Shown here piece after piece: positions 7,837 through 17,434 of a stretch of DNA of 32,826 nucleotides (its first letter is position 1; every line of letters begins with the position of its first letter). The DNA is taken from positions 1-32,826 of the forward strand of contig WOYX01000062.1 in NCBI GenBank assembly GCA_011620595.1, in the 5' to 3' direction. Source of the stretch: Bacteroidales bacterium. Lineage in GTDB: Bacteria; Bacteroidota; Bacteroidia; Bacteroidales; VadinHA17. Under the pieces are notes generated by a model. That model searched no databases and was not told the origin of the DNA. It saw only the letters and a list, made by a program, of their open reading frames with translations. A program made the translations under genes and the position numbers.

Positions 7837-10611
7837 GTGAAGCTTCTGACAGAAATACTGGTAATTGGTTGTCTCATCTCCCTGACTGGCATTCACGCGC
7901 AGACATTACCCCCGATAACTGCTTACACTCCTGAAGATTACAATGCTGATAACCAAAACTGGCAGATTTGCCAGTCCGAGGAAAAATTCATCTATGTAGC
8001 CAACAACAGGGGTTTACTGGAGTTCAACGGATCTGAATGGAATCTGTACCCCTCACCCAATAACACCATTATCAGGTGTGTCAGGGCAATAGGCGACAGG
8101 ATATACACAGGGTGCTACATGGAGTTTGGTTACTGGGTCCGAAACCCATACGGGAAAATGGAATATGTCTCTCTTTTGCCATTTCTTAAGGAGAACCTCA
8201 AGGATGATGACCAGATATGGAGCATTCTTAATCTCGATGAATGGGTTGTCTTTCAGTCAAGTGACAAAATATATTTCTTCAACAGCACCACCGGCAAATT
8301 CAGGATAATTGATCCTGAAATGAATATCTACAGGGCATATAAGATTAAGGATAACATCTATTTCAGTATAAGGAACCAGGGGATCTACCGGATGGAAAAC
8401 GGTGAACCCAGGCTGCTGATTGACGATCCTGAGATCATCAACAAAAGGATAATTAGTATGTTCGGGAATTATGAGCATCTGATCATACTGACCCTTGAAT
8501 CGGGCTTTTACAAGCTGGATGGCAACAGTGCAGAGAAGTGGGATATAGAATCCAACCATTACATTTCTGATGGAAGGGTATTCTGCGGGCTGCAACTGTC
8601 GGACGGAAATTTTATAGTCGGCACCATTTCTGACGGCGTCCTTCATATCAATAGTGAAGGGCAGATTGTTTACAAGCTTGACCAAACAAACGGGCTAAGC
8701 AATAACACAGCGTTATCACTTTTCGAAGACAGTGACCACAACCTGTGGATAGGTTTGGATAACGGAATCAACTGTGCCAACATAACAGCTCGGTAAAGGT
8801 TTTTCATGACTTTGACGGACGGCTTGGAACAGTGTATACTTCTGAAGTATTTGGCGACTGGCTGTATCTGGGAACCAATCAGGGTCTGTACTGCAAAAAG
8901 GTGAACAGCCATGATCCGTTCAGGTTCATTGAGGGTACGTACGGTCAGGTATGGGATCTGTATAATTACAATGATCAGGATTTGCTGTGCGGTCATCATC
9001 TTGGCACCTATATCATCAAACATGATAAAGCCATTCTTATTGATGACAATCCCGGAACCTGGGCCTTCAGGGAGGTGCCAGGCAAGGATGGCTTGCTTGT
9101 TAAAGGCAACTATAACGGTCTCTCCGTTTTGCACAGGGTCTCGGGTAGCTGGAGGCTCAGGAACAGAATCGAGGGGTTCAACAGTTCGGCAAGGTTTTTT
9201 GAGCTCGACAACCGGGGTCAGATCTGGGTAAGCCACGAGTATAAGGGCGTTTACAGGCTTGAAATGAACGACAGTCTGACCGGGACAGCAGAGGTCACCA
9301 TGGAACCGTTTCCTGCAAATCTCAAGAATTCCAGCCTGACGAAATACGGTGGTGACATTCTCTATGCCTGCGAAAAGGGTATATACAGGTATAATGAGAT
9401 AAGCAGCTCATTTACCTATGACAGCCTGCTTAGCCCACTCATCATCAGCGAAGAATATGTTTCAGGAAAGCTGATAGCTGACAAACACGGAAGGTTATGG
9501 GGTTTCTCGAAAGAGAACATTTATTATGCAGCAATAGACCACCTGACCAACAAACCGCAAATTCATTCAATACCAATACCACTTGATCTCAGGAAGGTAA
9601 CACAGAGCTTTGAGAATATTGAACCAATCGCGGATGACACTTATCTTCTGGGCACCGCCAGGTTATCTCACCATAGATCTTCTTGGTATGGGACTGGATG
9701 CTGCTTATCAGATCCACCTTAACTCTGTGACACTACAGGACCTTGACAATAACATCGCCCATATCGAGACCGGGACTCCCGGTGAATTTAAGTTCAAGGG
9801 TGGTATCTTAACCATTAAGTATTCAGTGCCAAACTACAATAAGTACCTGGATGTCAACTATCAGTGCAAACTGGAGGGACACAGCAACCGCTGGAGTGAC
9901 TGGACACCAAAGGCTGTTTCACAATATGAAAACCTCAGCTTTGGCAAATATGTATTCCAGGCGAGGGCAAAAGTTGGCAATAAGCTTACCGATAATATTG
10001 TAACGTATAATTTTGAAGTAACCAGGCCATGGTTTCTGTCCAACATGGCTCTCCTGCTTTACCTGTTGATCCTGGTAATGGCCGGACTTGCAGTTAATAC
10101 TGCGTACAAACGCCACTATGCAAAGAAGCTGAGAAACGAACAACTGGAAAAGGACAAGCTGATTATTGTGTTAAGGAACGAACAGCTTGACAGAGAAATA
10201 GAGACAAAGAATCGCGAGCTGGCTCTGTCAAAGATGAACATTCTTAAAAAGAATGAGTTGCTTAATGAAATAAAAAATGAATTGATCCGGAAAGACAAAA
10301 GCGATAATATAAGTTCAGTTACCAGGCTGATTGACAGGAATCTCAACAACAGAAAAGACTGGAAAATATTTGTCAAGGCCTTTAATGAGGCAGATAAAGG
10401 ATTCATTGACAAGCTGAAAAGTCAACACCCCGATCTTACCCCGAACGATCTGAGGTTTTGTGTCTATCTCAGGATGAATCTCTCTTCCAAGGAGATGGCA
10501 CCTCTTATGAATATCTCTGTCAAGAGTGTCGAAACCCGCAGGTACAGGTTGAGAAAACGGATGAATCTACCACATGAAGAGAGCCTGGTAAACTACATAG
10601 TGGGACTGTGA
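7837..10611 (+). pseudogene. Triple-tyrosine sensor with LuxR-type HTH, split by two frameshifts
   Basis: Corrected, this is a protein of about 924 residues: signal peptide (GTG start at 7837), a periplasmic beta-propeller of reg_prop-type blades (for example HNLWIGLDNGI), a Y_Y_Y domain near its end (YQCKLEGHSNRWSDW), one membrane helix (about 10045-10100), a coiled coil, and a cytoplasmic LuxR-type helix-turn-helix (LSSKEMAPLMNISVKSVE). It lacks kinase and receiver domains, so binding of a glycan fragment outside would act directly on the DNA-binding end. The frame is lost near 8783-8786, where one A is missing from a short A run, and regained near 9655-9660, where one base is extra. The reading on both sides fits the family and the total length is normal. 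It sits upstream of the SusC/SusD remnants and probably controlled them. Confidence 0.85.
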
Positions 10612-10766
10612 TCACCCTACGGTTTGAAATTCCACCACTACATTGCCACTACAAAAGACCCATTTTTGCAGGGAGTATTTAAGCAGGGTTCATGCAAGAC
10701 ACTTCTGATTCACCCTTATAGTGGGCGTTTCACAACTATTTTTCGGAAGAAGTGAGAGTATTCGGA

Positions 10767-10797
10767 TTGTAGGCTTTTTGTGCAGGTAATAACTTTC
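10767..10797 (+). promoter_or_regulatory. Candidate Bacteroidota-type promoter for the susC remnant
   Basis: A TTG at 10767-10769 is followed after exactly 20 bases by TAACTTTC at 10790-10797. Bacteroidota sigma-ABfr promoters have TTTG, a spacer of 19-21 bases, then TAnnTTTG. The match is imperfect at the outer bases. The start codon at 10872 would leave a leader of roughly 65-75 bases, which is common for susC genes. The rest of the 10612-10871 gap shows no other clear signal. Confidence 0.4.
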
Positions 10798-10871
10798 TCA
10801 TCAAGGCTCATCGGTTGTAAATTAGTTTCATGTTTTACAGCACATTTAAGTCTAACCTAACCACAAGTCCT

Positions 10872-11280
10872 ATGAAATTATCATTATGTTTTAAAAGAAT
10901 CGGAATATTCTTTCTGATGTTCCTGTTCTTTGGGGTTTATGCAGTCAATGCACAAACTTTTACAATCAAAGGAACGGTAGCCGATGAGACCGGCGCTCCG
11001 ATGCCTGGAGTTTCCGTACTGGTTAAGAACACCACCCGTGGGAATAGGTGGCGACATTAATCTTGACAGGTTCAGGCTTACATCGAACATGGCATACACC
11101 AAGAGGGAATCACCGAACCTGGGTTCAAACGGGTACACTTCTTATGACCCGATGTACACTCTCCTGATCTTTTCATCAGCTGATTTTGACATCCGTGATT
11201 ACAAGGATAACTACTGGCTGAAGCCCGGGGAGGTTCAGAACAATCATTTCGGGTATAATCTTGAAACCGGCCAATACAGC
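10872..11280 (+). pseudogene. SusC-type TonB-dependent receptor remnant, two pieces
   Basis: This is what remains of an outer-membrane SusC glycan importer of normally about 1000 residues. The first piece (10872 to about 11045) gives a signal peptide ending in NAQ and the start of the carboxypeptidase-regulatory-like domain with GTVADETGAPMPGVSV. I chose the ATG at 10872 over that at 10830 because it gives a standard signal peptide. The frame then jumps: from about 11041 another frame reads GGDINLDRFRLTSNMAYTKR and SYDPMYTLLIFSS, a mid-barrel segment of SusC. The plug, the TonB-facing parts and most of the barrel are missing, so no transporter can be made. The second piece runs straight into SusD sequence. 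Confidence 0.82.
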
Positions 11281-12027
11281 GGCAAGCGACCGTCTGAACT
11301 GGCTATCAACTCTCTGAAGAATCTGAAGGACCGCAGGTTGTTCTATTTTGCTGAACCTGCCCAGGCTCAGATCACAGGCGGGCTGACCGAACAGGACTGG
11401 GATGCTTATGTTGGTGCCCCTACAGAACTTGCGCCCGACCAGCTTGCACTCAATAATGCCACAGGTAATTATTCCTTGCTCAGCAGGAGGTATGTAAAGT
11501 ACATGGATAATGACCCGATGCTTTACTTCACCTACTCAGAGCAATGCTTTATCATTGCTGAGGCGATTGAAGAGGGCTGGGTTACAGGTAATGCCCAGAC
11601 CTGGTATGAAAACGGGGTAAAAGCTATCCTGAATTATTACAGAACGCTGCCCCATACGGCCGGAGAGGTGCACGGCATGGAAATCGACCAGGCATATATT
11701 GACGGTTACTTTACAGACGCTGCCGCCTATGCAACAGCCGGAACAAAGCAGGATCGTCTGGAACAGATATGGATGCAAAGATGGCTTCTGGATTTCTACC
11801 AGGGCAATGGCGGTAATTACCCGCAGTTCCTGCGTACAGGGTTCCCGGTGTACCCGCTTGATCCGGCAACCAGTCTGAATCCTGAGGATAAAAATGTATA
11901 TCCCAAACGCTGGATGTACCCGACTGATGAACGAACAAAAAATCCCGAGAACTATCAGAAGGCTATTGACGAACAGTACGGCGGATATGACGGCATAAAC
12001 CAGGTGCCATGGTACATAAAGGACTGA
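11281..12027 (+). pseudogene. SusD-type glycan-binding lipoprotein, C-terminal part only
   Basis: About 248 residues match the C-terminal half of a SusD/RagB family surface lipoprotein, the glycan-capturing lid of SusC. Typical traits are LKDRRLFYF, YVKYMDNDPMLYFTYSEQCFIIAEA (the conserved segment where the chain folds against the TPR helices), the late IWMQRWLLDFYQGN and the ending LNPEDKNVYPKRWMYPTDE. The first half of SusD, with its signal peptide and lipidation Cys, is gone, as is the end of SusC. The two genes are joined in frame close to 11281, so an open frame from 10984 to 12027 carries SusC and SusD pieces in one chain. It is very unlikely to be exported correctly. Confidence 0.82.
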
Positions 12028-12106
12028 CAACAAAAAAGAGTGATAAATTTCTGGTTTCATTAATAGAGGTTGGTTGCTTAATTCTGATGATTGAAAGGGT
12101 TTAGAT

Positions 12107-12784
12107 TTGTGGTTAGGGAAGAGTTGTCAGATTGTAAAAGATGATAAATCGGCGCTGGTAGAGTATGATTTTGACAGGTCGCCGACAATTCTTGTGCCGG
12201 GTGACTGGAACTCTCAGGATGACAGACTGCTCTACTATGAGGGCACGATCTGCTACAAGCGTTCTTTTGACTATCAGCTGGCAGATCACGCCAGGGCACT
12301 TGATGATACACGTCTGGTAAGTGCCGCCCTGGAGAAGCATTTCAGGGACGGGGTCAACATTGTTGACGATGAAATGGGCAATCACCTTGACATTGTGGCA
12401 TTCAACCAATACACCGGCTGGTACGGAGGCTCGCTGGAGGATGCCCCTGACACAAAATGGGATATCAAATTCAATAAGCCTGTAGTAATATCAGAGTTTG
12501 GAGGAGGCGCCCTTCAGGGGTTACACGGTACCATAGAAGAGAGATGGACAGAGGAATACCAGGAGTACCTCTATCAGCTAAACCTCAAAATGATTGAAAG
12601 GATTCCCAATATAAGAGGTACCAGTCCGTGGATACTGGCCGATTTCAGATCACCCAAGAGGCTCCTTCCGGGTATACAGGACGGCTGGAACAGAAAGGGA
12701 CTGGTATCTGACAACGGCATTAAAAAGAGAGCTTTCTACACATTAAGAAGTTTTTATGATAAAATTGACGAGAAATATGAATAG
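12107..12784 (+). pseudogene. GH2 glycoside hydrolase with large internal deletion
   Basis: The remnant joins two parts of a GH2 beta-galactosidase/beta-glucuronidase-like enzyme in one frame. The first part (to about 12285) holds the sugar-binding domain segment SPTILVPGDWNSQDDRLLYYEGT. The second, from about 12286, is the end of the TIM barrel with DDTRLVSAAL, HLDIVAFNQYTGWYGG and VVISEFGGGALQG, whose Glu is the expected nucleophile. The Asn-Glu acid/base region and the central immunoglobulin-like domain, several hundred residues, are absent. The true N terminus and signal peptide are also missing; the frame opens at a TTG that is probably not a real start. The 3' end overlaps the next gene by 8 bases, showing that the original operon order is kept. 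Confidence 0.8.
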
Positions 12785-13230
12785 GAAACACCTGGCACTG
12801 CTGTCAGCTCTGCTCGTTCTTGTTGCTTCACAGTTCTTCTCATGCAGGGAGACAAACAGAACGGTACCTGACGGATATAAGCTTGTATGGTCTGATGAAT
12901 TTGAATACTCAGGCAGACCTGACAGTAACAAATGGGCCTTTGAATACGGTTTTGTGAGAAACAACGAAAAACAGTATTACACTGACAGCATGAAGAATGT
13001 CAGGGTAGAAAACGGTTATCTGATAATTGAAGCCCATAAGGAAAAAATTGCCAATACAAGATTCGGATCAGATGAATTCAGCAACAAGCCCTGGCTGCAG
13101 TATATTGCTGGTACGGATACGGCTGAATGTGGCTATTGGCGGCGGTTTAGGCTGTCGGCACGGAATTGATGATTCAGTCTTTCCTCAGAAGATGGTAATA
13201 GACTACGTCAGAGTTTATCAGATGAAATAA
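12777..13230 (+). pseudogene. GH16 beta-glucanase lipoprotein, internally deleted and frameshifted
   Basis: The ATG at 12777 overlaps the stop of the GH2 remnant and gives a lipoprotein signal peptide with Cys at residue 23 (ASQFFSC). GH16 sequence follows: YKLVWSDEFEYSGRPDSNKW, NNEKQYYTD and VRVENGYLIIEAHKE. At about 13120-13128 the reading switches frame to the end of the domain, LNVAIGGGLG, then DDSVFPQKMVIDYVRVYQ. The catalytic ExDxxE segment and about half of the fold are missing, so the product is inactive. The nine bases CGGCTGAAT at the junction can be read both as the upstream Thr-Ala-Glu frame and as the downstream Arg-Leu-Asn frame, as expected for a join at a short repeat. Confidence 0.82.
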
Positions 13231-13236
13231 ACAGTC

Positions 13237-13759
13237 ATGGTAAAGAAGAGTATTCTGGTTCTTTCACTGGTGTCAACCATATCATTTTCCTGCCAGAATG
13301 GGGGAAACAGGATTAAAAAGGAGACATATAAAGAGAAAAAAACTGTGACAGAGTACATTCTGTCATGGTCCGACGAATTCGACGGCGATCAGATCAACCC
13401 TGATAACTGGTCTTTCGAGATCTGGGACGCCGGAAGAGTAAATGATGAATGGCAGCAATATGTCAAGAATCCGGAAAACTATATGCTCCAGGATGGCAAA
13501 TTGTATATTACTGCTACCCGTACAGGTAAAAATGAAAAAGGCGGGTATGCCTCAACCCGTCTGTCAAGCAGGGGAAAAAAGGAGATCACCTATGGCCGGG
13601 TTGAATTCAGAGCCAAGATGCCATCCGGAATCGGCACCTGGCCTGCCCTCTGGATGCTGGGGGCAAATATCACTGAGGTCGGCTGGCCAGGGTGTGGATG
13701 AGACCATCTGGCCACAATCTATGATTGTCGATTATGTACGAGTCTATCAATTAAATTAA
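13237..13759 (+). pseudogene. GH16 beta-glucanase lipoprotein, deleted from the active site on
   Basis: The gene begins with a lipoprotein signal peptide (STISFSC, Cys at residue 19) and reads through most of the first half of a GH16 domain: LSWSDEFDGDQINPDNW, YITATRTGKNEKGG, YGRVEFRAKMPSGIGTWPALWML. It stops at GWPGCG followed by TGA at 13699. In active relatives the next residues are the catalytic Glu-Ile-Asp-Ile-Met-Glu. From 13688 another frame gives GVDETIWPQSMIVDYVRVYQ, the usual C terminus. The 11 bases at 13688-13698 can be read in both frames, pointing to a join at an 11-bp repeat. The missing part is about 100 residues including all catalytic acids. It follows the other GH16 remnant by six bases and ends the locus. 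Confidence 0.85.
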
Positions 13760-13830
13760 TAGCCTGTTGCCAAATGAAGTAATATAATATATAGATATCT
13801 TCGCTGGCTATCATTAAAATATGTCAACAG

Positions 13831-13866
13831 ACAAAGATCCCGGGTTCACTGACCCGGGATCTTTGT
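13831..13866. terminator. Strong hairpin terminator at the end of the glucan locus
   Basis: A perfect 15-bp stem (ACAAAGATCCCGGGT at 13831-13845 and its complement at 13852-13866) encloses a 6-base loop, TCACTG. The arms carry AAAG at the left and CTTTGT at the right, so the hairpin can act as an intrinsic terminator on either strand. It lies 71 bases after the last GH16 remnant. The remaining bases up to the next gene at 14084 show no gene; a strong AGGAGG at 14053-14058 has no start codon at normal distance. Confidence 0.85.
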
Positions 13867-14083
13867 TAAATGGGATAATTGTAGTATTTTAACGGAGTAA
13901 AGCAGGCCGGAGCCAATTCTGCCTGGAATGCGAGCAGTCTGTTATGAGATTGTTGATTTTATGACAATTAAATCCGACCATACGCCTCAGATCCATTCTT
14001 ACCTATCTCTCCGCAAGGCAGTGGGGTGGATTGGCATCTCATGGCTAACCAAAGGAGGAACCCTTTATCCCGATAAACCAATA

Positions 14084-14338
14084 ATGAACAATAAAATGGA
14101 AAAAGAAGAAAATCTTGTAAAGGTGTTTACAGGCCCCGAGCCCACGGCCCTGCTTCTGATGAAGAGGCTTGAGGAGACCGGGATCAAATCGCTGATCAAA
14201 AATGACTCCGGCCTGGGATATCTGGGCGCCGTACCTGCTGTAATCGATCTCTACATCTTTGAGGAGGATATGGAGAAGGCCAGGCCCCTGATAGAGGAGA
14301 TGAATGAGCAGCAGCAGGAGGAAGAAACCGAAGAGTGA
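14084..14338 (+). CDS. DUF2007-type putative signal-transducing protein
   Basis: The 84-residue protein fits the DUF2007 family, small ferredoxin-fold-like proteins often labelled putative signal transducers. The key part is LVKVFTGPEPTALLLMKRLEETGIKSLIKND followed in order by a Gly-rich turn (SGLGYLGA) and DLYIFEEDMEKARPLIEE; each is a recognisable family segment. I use the ATG at 14084 (the ATG at 14096 is also possible) because the open frame further upstream does not look like this family. The tail is a short run of Glu and Gln. The gene lies 22 bases before the amidohydrolase gene and is probably co-transcribed with it. The molecular function of the family is not established. Confidence 0.75.
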   Translation: MNNKMEKEENLVKVFTGPEPTALLLMKRLEETGIKSLIKNDSGLGYLGAVPAVIDLYIFEEDMEKARPLIEEMNEQQQEEETEE

Positions 14339-14360
14339 TCCCGGGCAAAAAAAACAGATT

Positions 14361-16028
14361 ATGAAAAAAACGTACAGATGCCTGACGGCAATTGTAATGG
14401 CAATAATTGCCGTGTCATGCAATAATTTAAAACAGCCCGCGGAAATGATTATTATCAATGCTGAAATATGGACCGGGAATGAGAAACAGCCTGTTGCAGA
14501 AGCGATGGCTGTCGCCGGGGACACCATCGTCGCCGTGGGCAGCAAGAGGGAGGTGATGAAGCACAGTTCCGGTGACGTTACATTTATTGACCTGGGGGGC
14601 AGGTTCGTGACCCCGGGTTTCATCGACTCGCATGTTCATCTCCTGCAGGGAGGGTCAAACCTTGCATCGGTGCAGCTGCGCGATGCCTCCACACCTGAAG
14701 AGTTCATTACACGGATCAGGGAGTATGCCGCCCTGCAGAAGCCGGGTATCTGGATCCTCGGGGGCGACTGGGACGGAATGGGCTGGGAGACTCTTCCCCA
14801 CAGGGAGTGGATTGACTCCGTCACGCCGGATAACCCGGTCTTCGTATCACGGCTCGACGGCCACATGGCTCTGGCTAACTCGCTGGCCATGAAGCTGGCA
14901 GGTGTTGACCGCAGGGTGAAGGATGTCTCCGGTGGGACTATAGAGCGAGACGGCAGCGGTGAACCAACCGGCATTTTCAAGGACAATGCCATGGATCTCA
15001 TATCTGTCAAAATTCCCGAACAGTCAGATGAGGAGGTCGACAGAGCACTGGTGGCTGCGATGAATTACCTGGCTTCCAACGGTGTCACATCCGTTCATGG
15101 GGTTGATGCTGCAAGTTATGCTGACGCCATTTACAGGGTACGAGCCAGGGGTGAGCAGATCACCCGCATTTACTACCTGAAGACCATAAGCAGATGGGAT
15201 GAGCTTCAGAAGCAGATTGAACGTGAGGGCAAGGGTGACAGGTGGATCAGTACTGGTGGTGTAAAGGGATTTGTTGACGGTTCGCTGGGCTCGCACACTG
15301 CTGCATTCATTGAACCCTACAGTGACCTGCAGACCGATTCAGGCCTGTTTGTAAACAGCAAGGAAGATCTGTACCGTTGGATATCAGAATCCGACAAGGC
15401 AGGGCTGCAGGTGGTCATACATGCCATTGGCGACCGGGCCATCAATTTCCTTCTCAATACCTATGAGAGAGTTGCTGCGGAGAACGGCGAGCGCGACAGG
15501 CGGTTCAGGATTGAACATTCGCAGCATGTTGCTCCCGGTGACATAAAGAGGTATGCCGACCTTAAGGTGATAGCAAGTATGCAGCCCTACCATGCCATTG
15601 ATGACGGAAGGTGGGCGGAGGAATATATCGGCCCTGAGCGCATGAAGACAACCTATGCCTTCAGGTCGCTTATTGACAGTGGGACGACTGTTGCCTTCGG
15701 AAGCGACTGGTTTGTGGCCCCGGCCACTCCCCTGGAAGGCATTTACGCTGCCGTGACGCGCAGAACGCTTGACGGTAAAAATCCTGACGGTTGGGTACCA
15801 GAGCAAAAGATAACAGTGGAGGAGGCGCTGAAAGCCTATACTATCAATGCTGCCTACGCCTCTTTCGAGGAGGATATCAAGGGAACCCTCGAGCCCGGTA
15901 AGCTGGCTGACTTTGTGGTGCTTGACCGTGACATCACCGCCATTGATCCCGTGGAGATATGGGATATGAAGGTGCGACAGACCTGGGTAGGCGGAAAGAA
16001 AGTTTTTGAACGCCTGGAAAACAAATAA
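14361..16028 (+). CDS. Metal-dependent amidohydrolase lipoprotein (YtcJ/Amidohydro_3 type)
   Basis: The 555-residue protein begins with a lipoprotein signal peptide (MKKTYRCLTAIVMAIIAVSC, Cys20) and continues as a complete amidohydrolase of the Amidohydro_3 family. Metal ligands and other landmarks are present in order: His91 and His93 in GFIDSHVHL, the GGVKGFVDGSLGSHTAAF strand, HAIGDRAIN, RIEHSQHV and FGSDWFVAP near the end with its conserved Asp. Relatives hydrolyse amide or cyclic amide bonds; YtcJ-like members have varied or unknown substrates. I chose the ATG at 14361 because it yields the signal peptide; an upstream ATG at 14304 would overlap the DUF2007 gene. A peptidase gene begins 10 bases after the stop, suggesting work on the same periplasmic substrate. 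Confidence 0.9.
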   Translation: MKKTYRCLTAIVMAIIAVSCNNLKQPAEMIIINAEIWTGNEKQPVAEAMAVAGDTIVAVGSKREVMKHSSGDVTFIDLGGRFVTPGFIDSHVHLLQGGSNLASVQLRDASTPEEFITRIREYAALQKPGIWILGGDWDGMGWETLPHREWIDSVTPDNPVFVSRLDGHMALANSLAMKLAGVDRRVKDVSGGTIERDGSGEPTGIFKDNAMDLISVKIPEQSDEEVDRALVAAMNYLASNGVTSVHGVDAASYADAIYRVRARGEQITRIYYLKTISRWDELQKQIEREGKGDRWISTGGVKGFVDGSLGSHTAAFIEPYSDLQTDSGLFVNSKEDLYRWISESDKAGLQVVIHAIGDRAINFLLNTYERVAAENGERDRRFRIEHSQHVAPGDIKRYADLKVIASMQPYHAIDDGRWAEEYIGPERMKTTYAFRSLIDSGTTVAFGSDWFVAPATPLEGIYAAVTRRTLDGKNPDGWVPEQKITVEEALKAYTINAAYASFEEDIKGTLEPGKLADFVVLDRDITAIDPVEIWDMKVRQTWVGGKKVFERLENK

Positions 16029-16038
16029 CCAAGGGTAC

Positions 16039-17205
16039 GTGAAAAACAGAAAGAATTTACTGAGGGCGGCATTGGCGATTTTGGTCATGCTGCCGGTTAT
16101 GAACTCTCAAAATACCAATGCTCAGATGAAGAGAGCCAGGGACTACGGAATAGAGATCGGCATCCTGCATACCGGCCGGTACAATGCCATCACTGATGTG
16201 CCGGGAGTGAAGGTAGGCCATGTCACCCTTAAAGAGGGAGACTCGGTAAACACAGGGGTCACTGCCATCCTTCCGCATGACGGAAACATTTTTCAGCAAA
16301 AGGTCCCGGCGGGGATATTCGTGGCAAACGGTTTCGGCAAGCTGACAGGCTATACTCAGGTGGAGGAGCTTGGCAACCTGGAGACACCGGTGGTGCTTAC
16401 CAACACGCTGAGTGTGTCAACTGCCATGGCCGCTGTGATTGAGCATATCCTCTCCCAGCCGGGCAATGAGAGGGTAATGAGCGTCAATGCCGTGATTGGA
16501 GAGACCAATGACGGCAGGATTAATGATATCAGGGGAAGGTACATAACCACGGAACATGTGCTGGAGGCAATAAGGAATGCCAATAGCGGCCCTGTTGCAG
16601 AGGGCAATGTCGGGGCTGGCACCGGTACCGTCTGTTTTGGTTTCAAGGGAGGTATAGGCACTTCCTCGCGTGTGTTGCCCTCTGCAAGGAGCGGTTATAC
16701 CGTAGGCGTGCTTGTGCAGACGAACTACGGGGGCATCCTGCAGGTCAACGGGGTACCTGTCGGGCGGGAACTGGGACGTTACAGCTTCAGAAACAACCTG
16801 GACGAGTACAGGGAGGACGGATCATGCATGATAGTACTTATGACCGATGCTCCTCTCACCTCCAGAAACCTGAAGCGGCTTGCTTCAAGGGCATTTGCAG
16901 GTATGATGCGTACGGGAGCATCGGGATCAAATGGCAGCGGGGATTATATCATTGCGGTATCAACGGCAGAAGAGCTGCGTATCCCCTACTCTTCCGGCTC
17001 GATGTACGAGGAGTGGCGTGAAGTGAGGAATGATGAGATGGATCTTCTCTTTCAGGCTGCGGCCGAGGCAACCGAGGAGGCTATTATAAACTCACTCTTT
17101 GCCGCGGAGACAGCCAGGACGAGAAACGGCATGACCATCCAGGCACTGCCCGTGGAGGAGACGCTGCAGATACTCCGGAAATACAACAGGTTGACTGAAA
17201 AATGA
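16039..17205 (+). CDS. P1-family (DmpA-type) aminopeptidase, secreted
   Basis: This is a self-processing N-terminal-nucleophile hydrolase of peptidase family S58, which includes DmpA and beta-peptidyl aminopeptidases. Family signatures are YNAITDVPGVKVGHVTL near the start, NAVIGETNDG, the GAGTGTVCFGFKGGIGTSSR loop, and DGSCMIVLMTDAP, where the chain is expected to cut itself between Gly and Ser so that the new N-terminal Ser becomes the nucleophile (Gly261-Ser262 from this start). A signal peptide is present (NLLRAALAILVMLPVM to NAQ). I prefer the GTG at 16039, preceded by AAGGG; an ATG at 16006 is in frame but overlaps the amidohydrolase gene. Such enzymes remove N-terminal D-, L- or beta-amino acids from short peptides. 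Confidence 0.88.
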   Translation: MKNRKNLLRAALAILVMLPVMNSQNTNAQMKRARDYGIEIGILHTGRYNAITDVPGVKVGHVTLKEGDSVNTGVTAILPHDGNIFQQKVPAGIFVANGFGKLTGYTQVEELGNLETPVVLTNTLSVSTAMAAVIEHILSQPGNERVMSVNAVIGETNDGRINDIRGRYITTEHVLEAIRNANSGPVAEGNVGAGTGTVCFGFKGGIGTSSRVLPSARSGYTVGVLVQTNYGGILQVNGVPVGRELGRYSFRNNLDEYREDGSCMIVLMTDAPLTSRNLKRLASRAFAGMMRTGASGSNGSGDYIIAVSTAEELRIPYSSGSMYEEWREVRNDEMDLLFQAAAEATEEAIINSLFAAETARTRNGMTIQALPVEETLQILRKYNRLTEK

Positions 17206-17434
17206 GTTCCATCTCAATAAGTGGTGCCATGGGAGGATTGATCTTCACGGTCGGTGATTTCTCCAGCTATGCCATAATGCATCTCTCGGCATGGCCACCA
17301 CGCAACGCACCTGAGACCGGCCCGGTTAAAAGAAGCACCCTGAGGGAGATGCGTACACCTTCATCGGGAGTGGCATACAGCAGCAACGCACATCCAGGTC
17401 TTCAGCATTGCCTTAAAGCCAAAGAGATAAGAGT

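Noticed and set aside
13699-13701. In-frame TGA in the third GH16 gene as a selenocysteine codon, prompted by the SelD gene
   Set aside because: The sequence after it in the same frame is not GH16, while another frame gives the exact GH16 C terminus; a deletion explains it.
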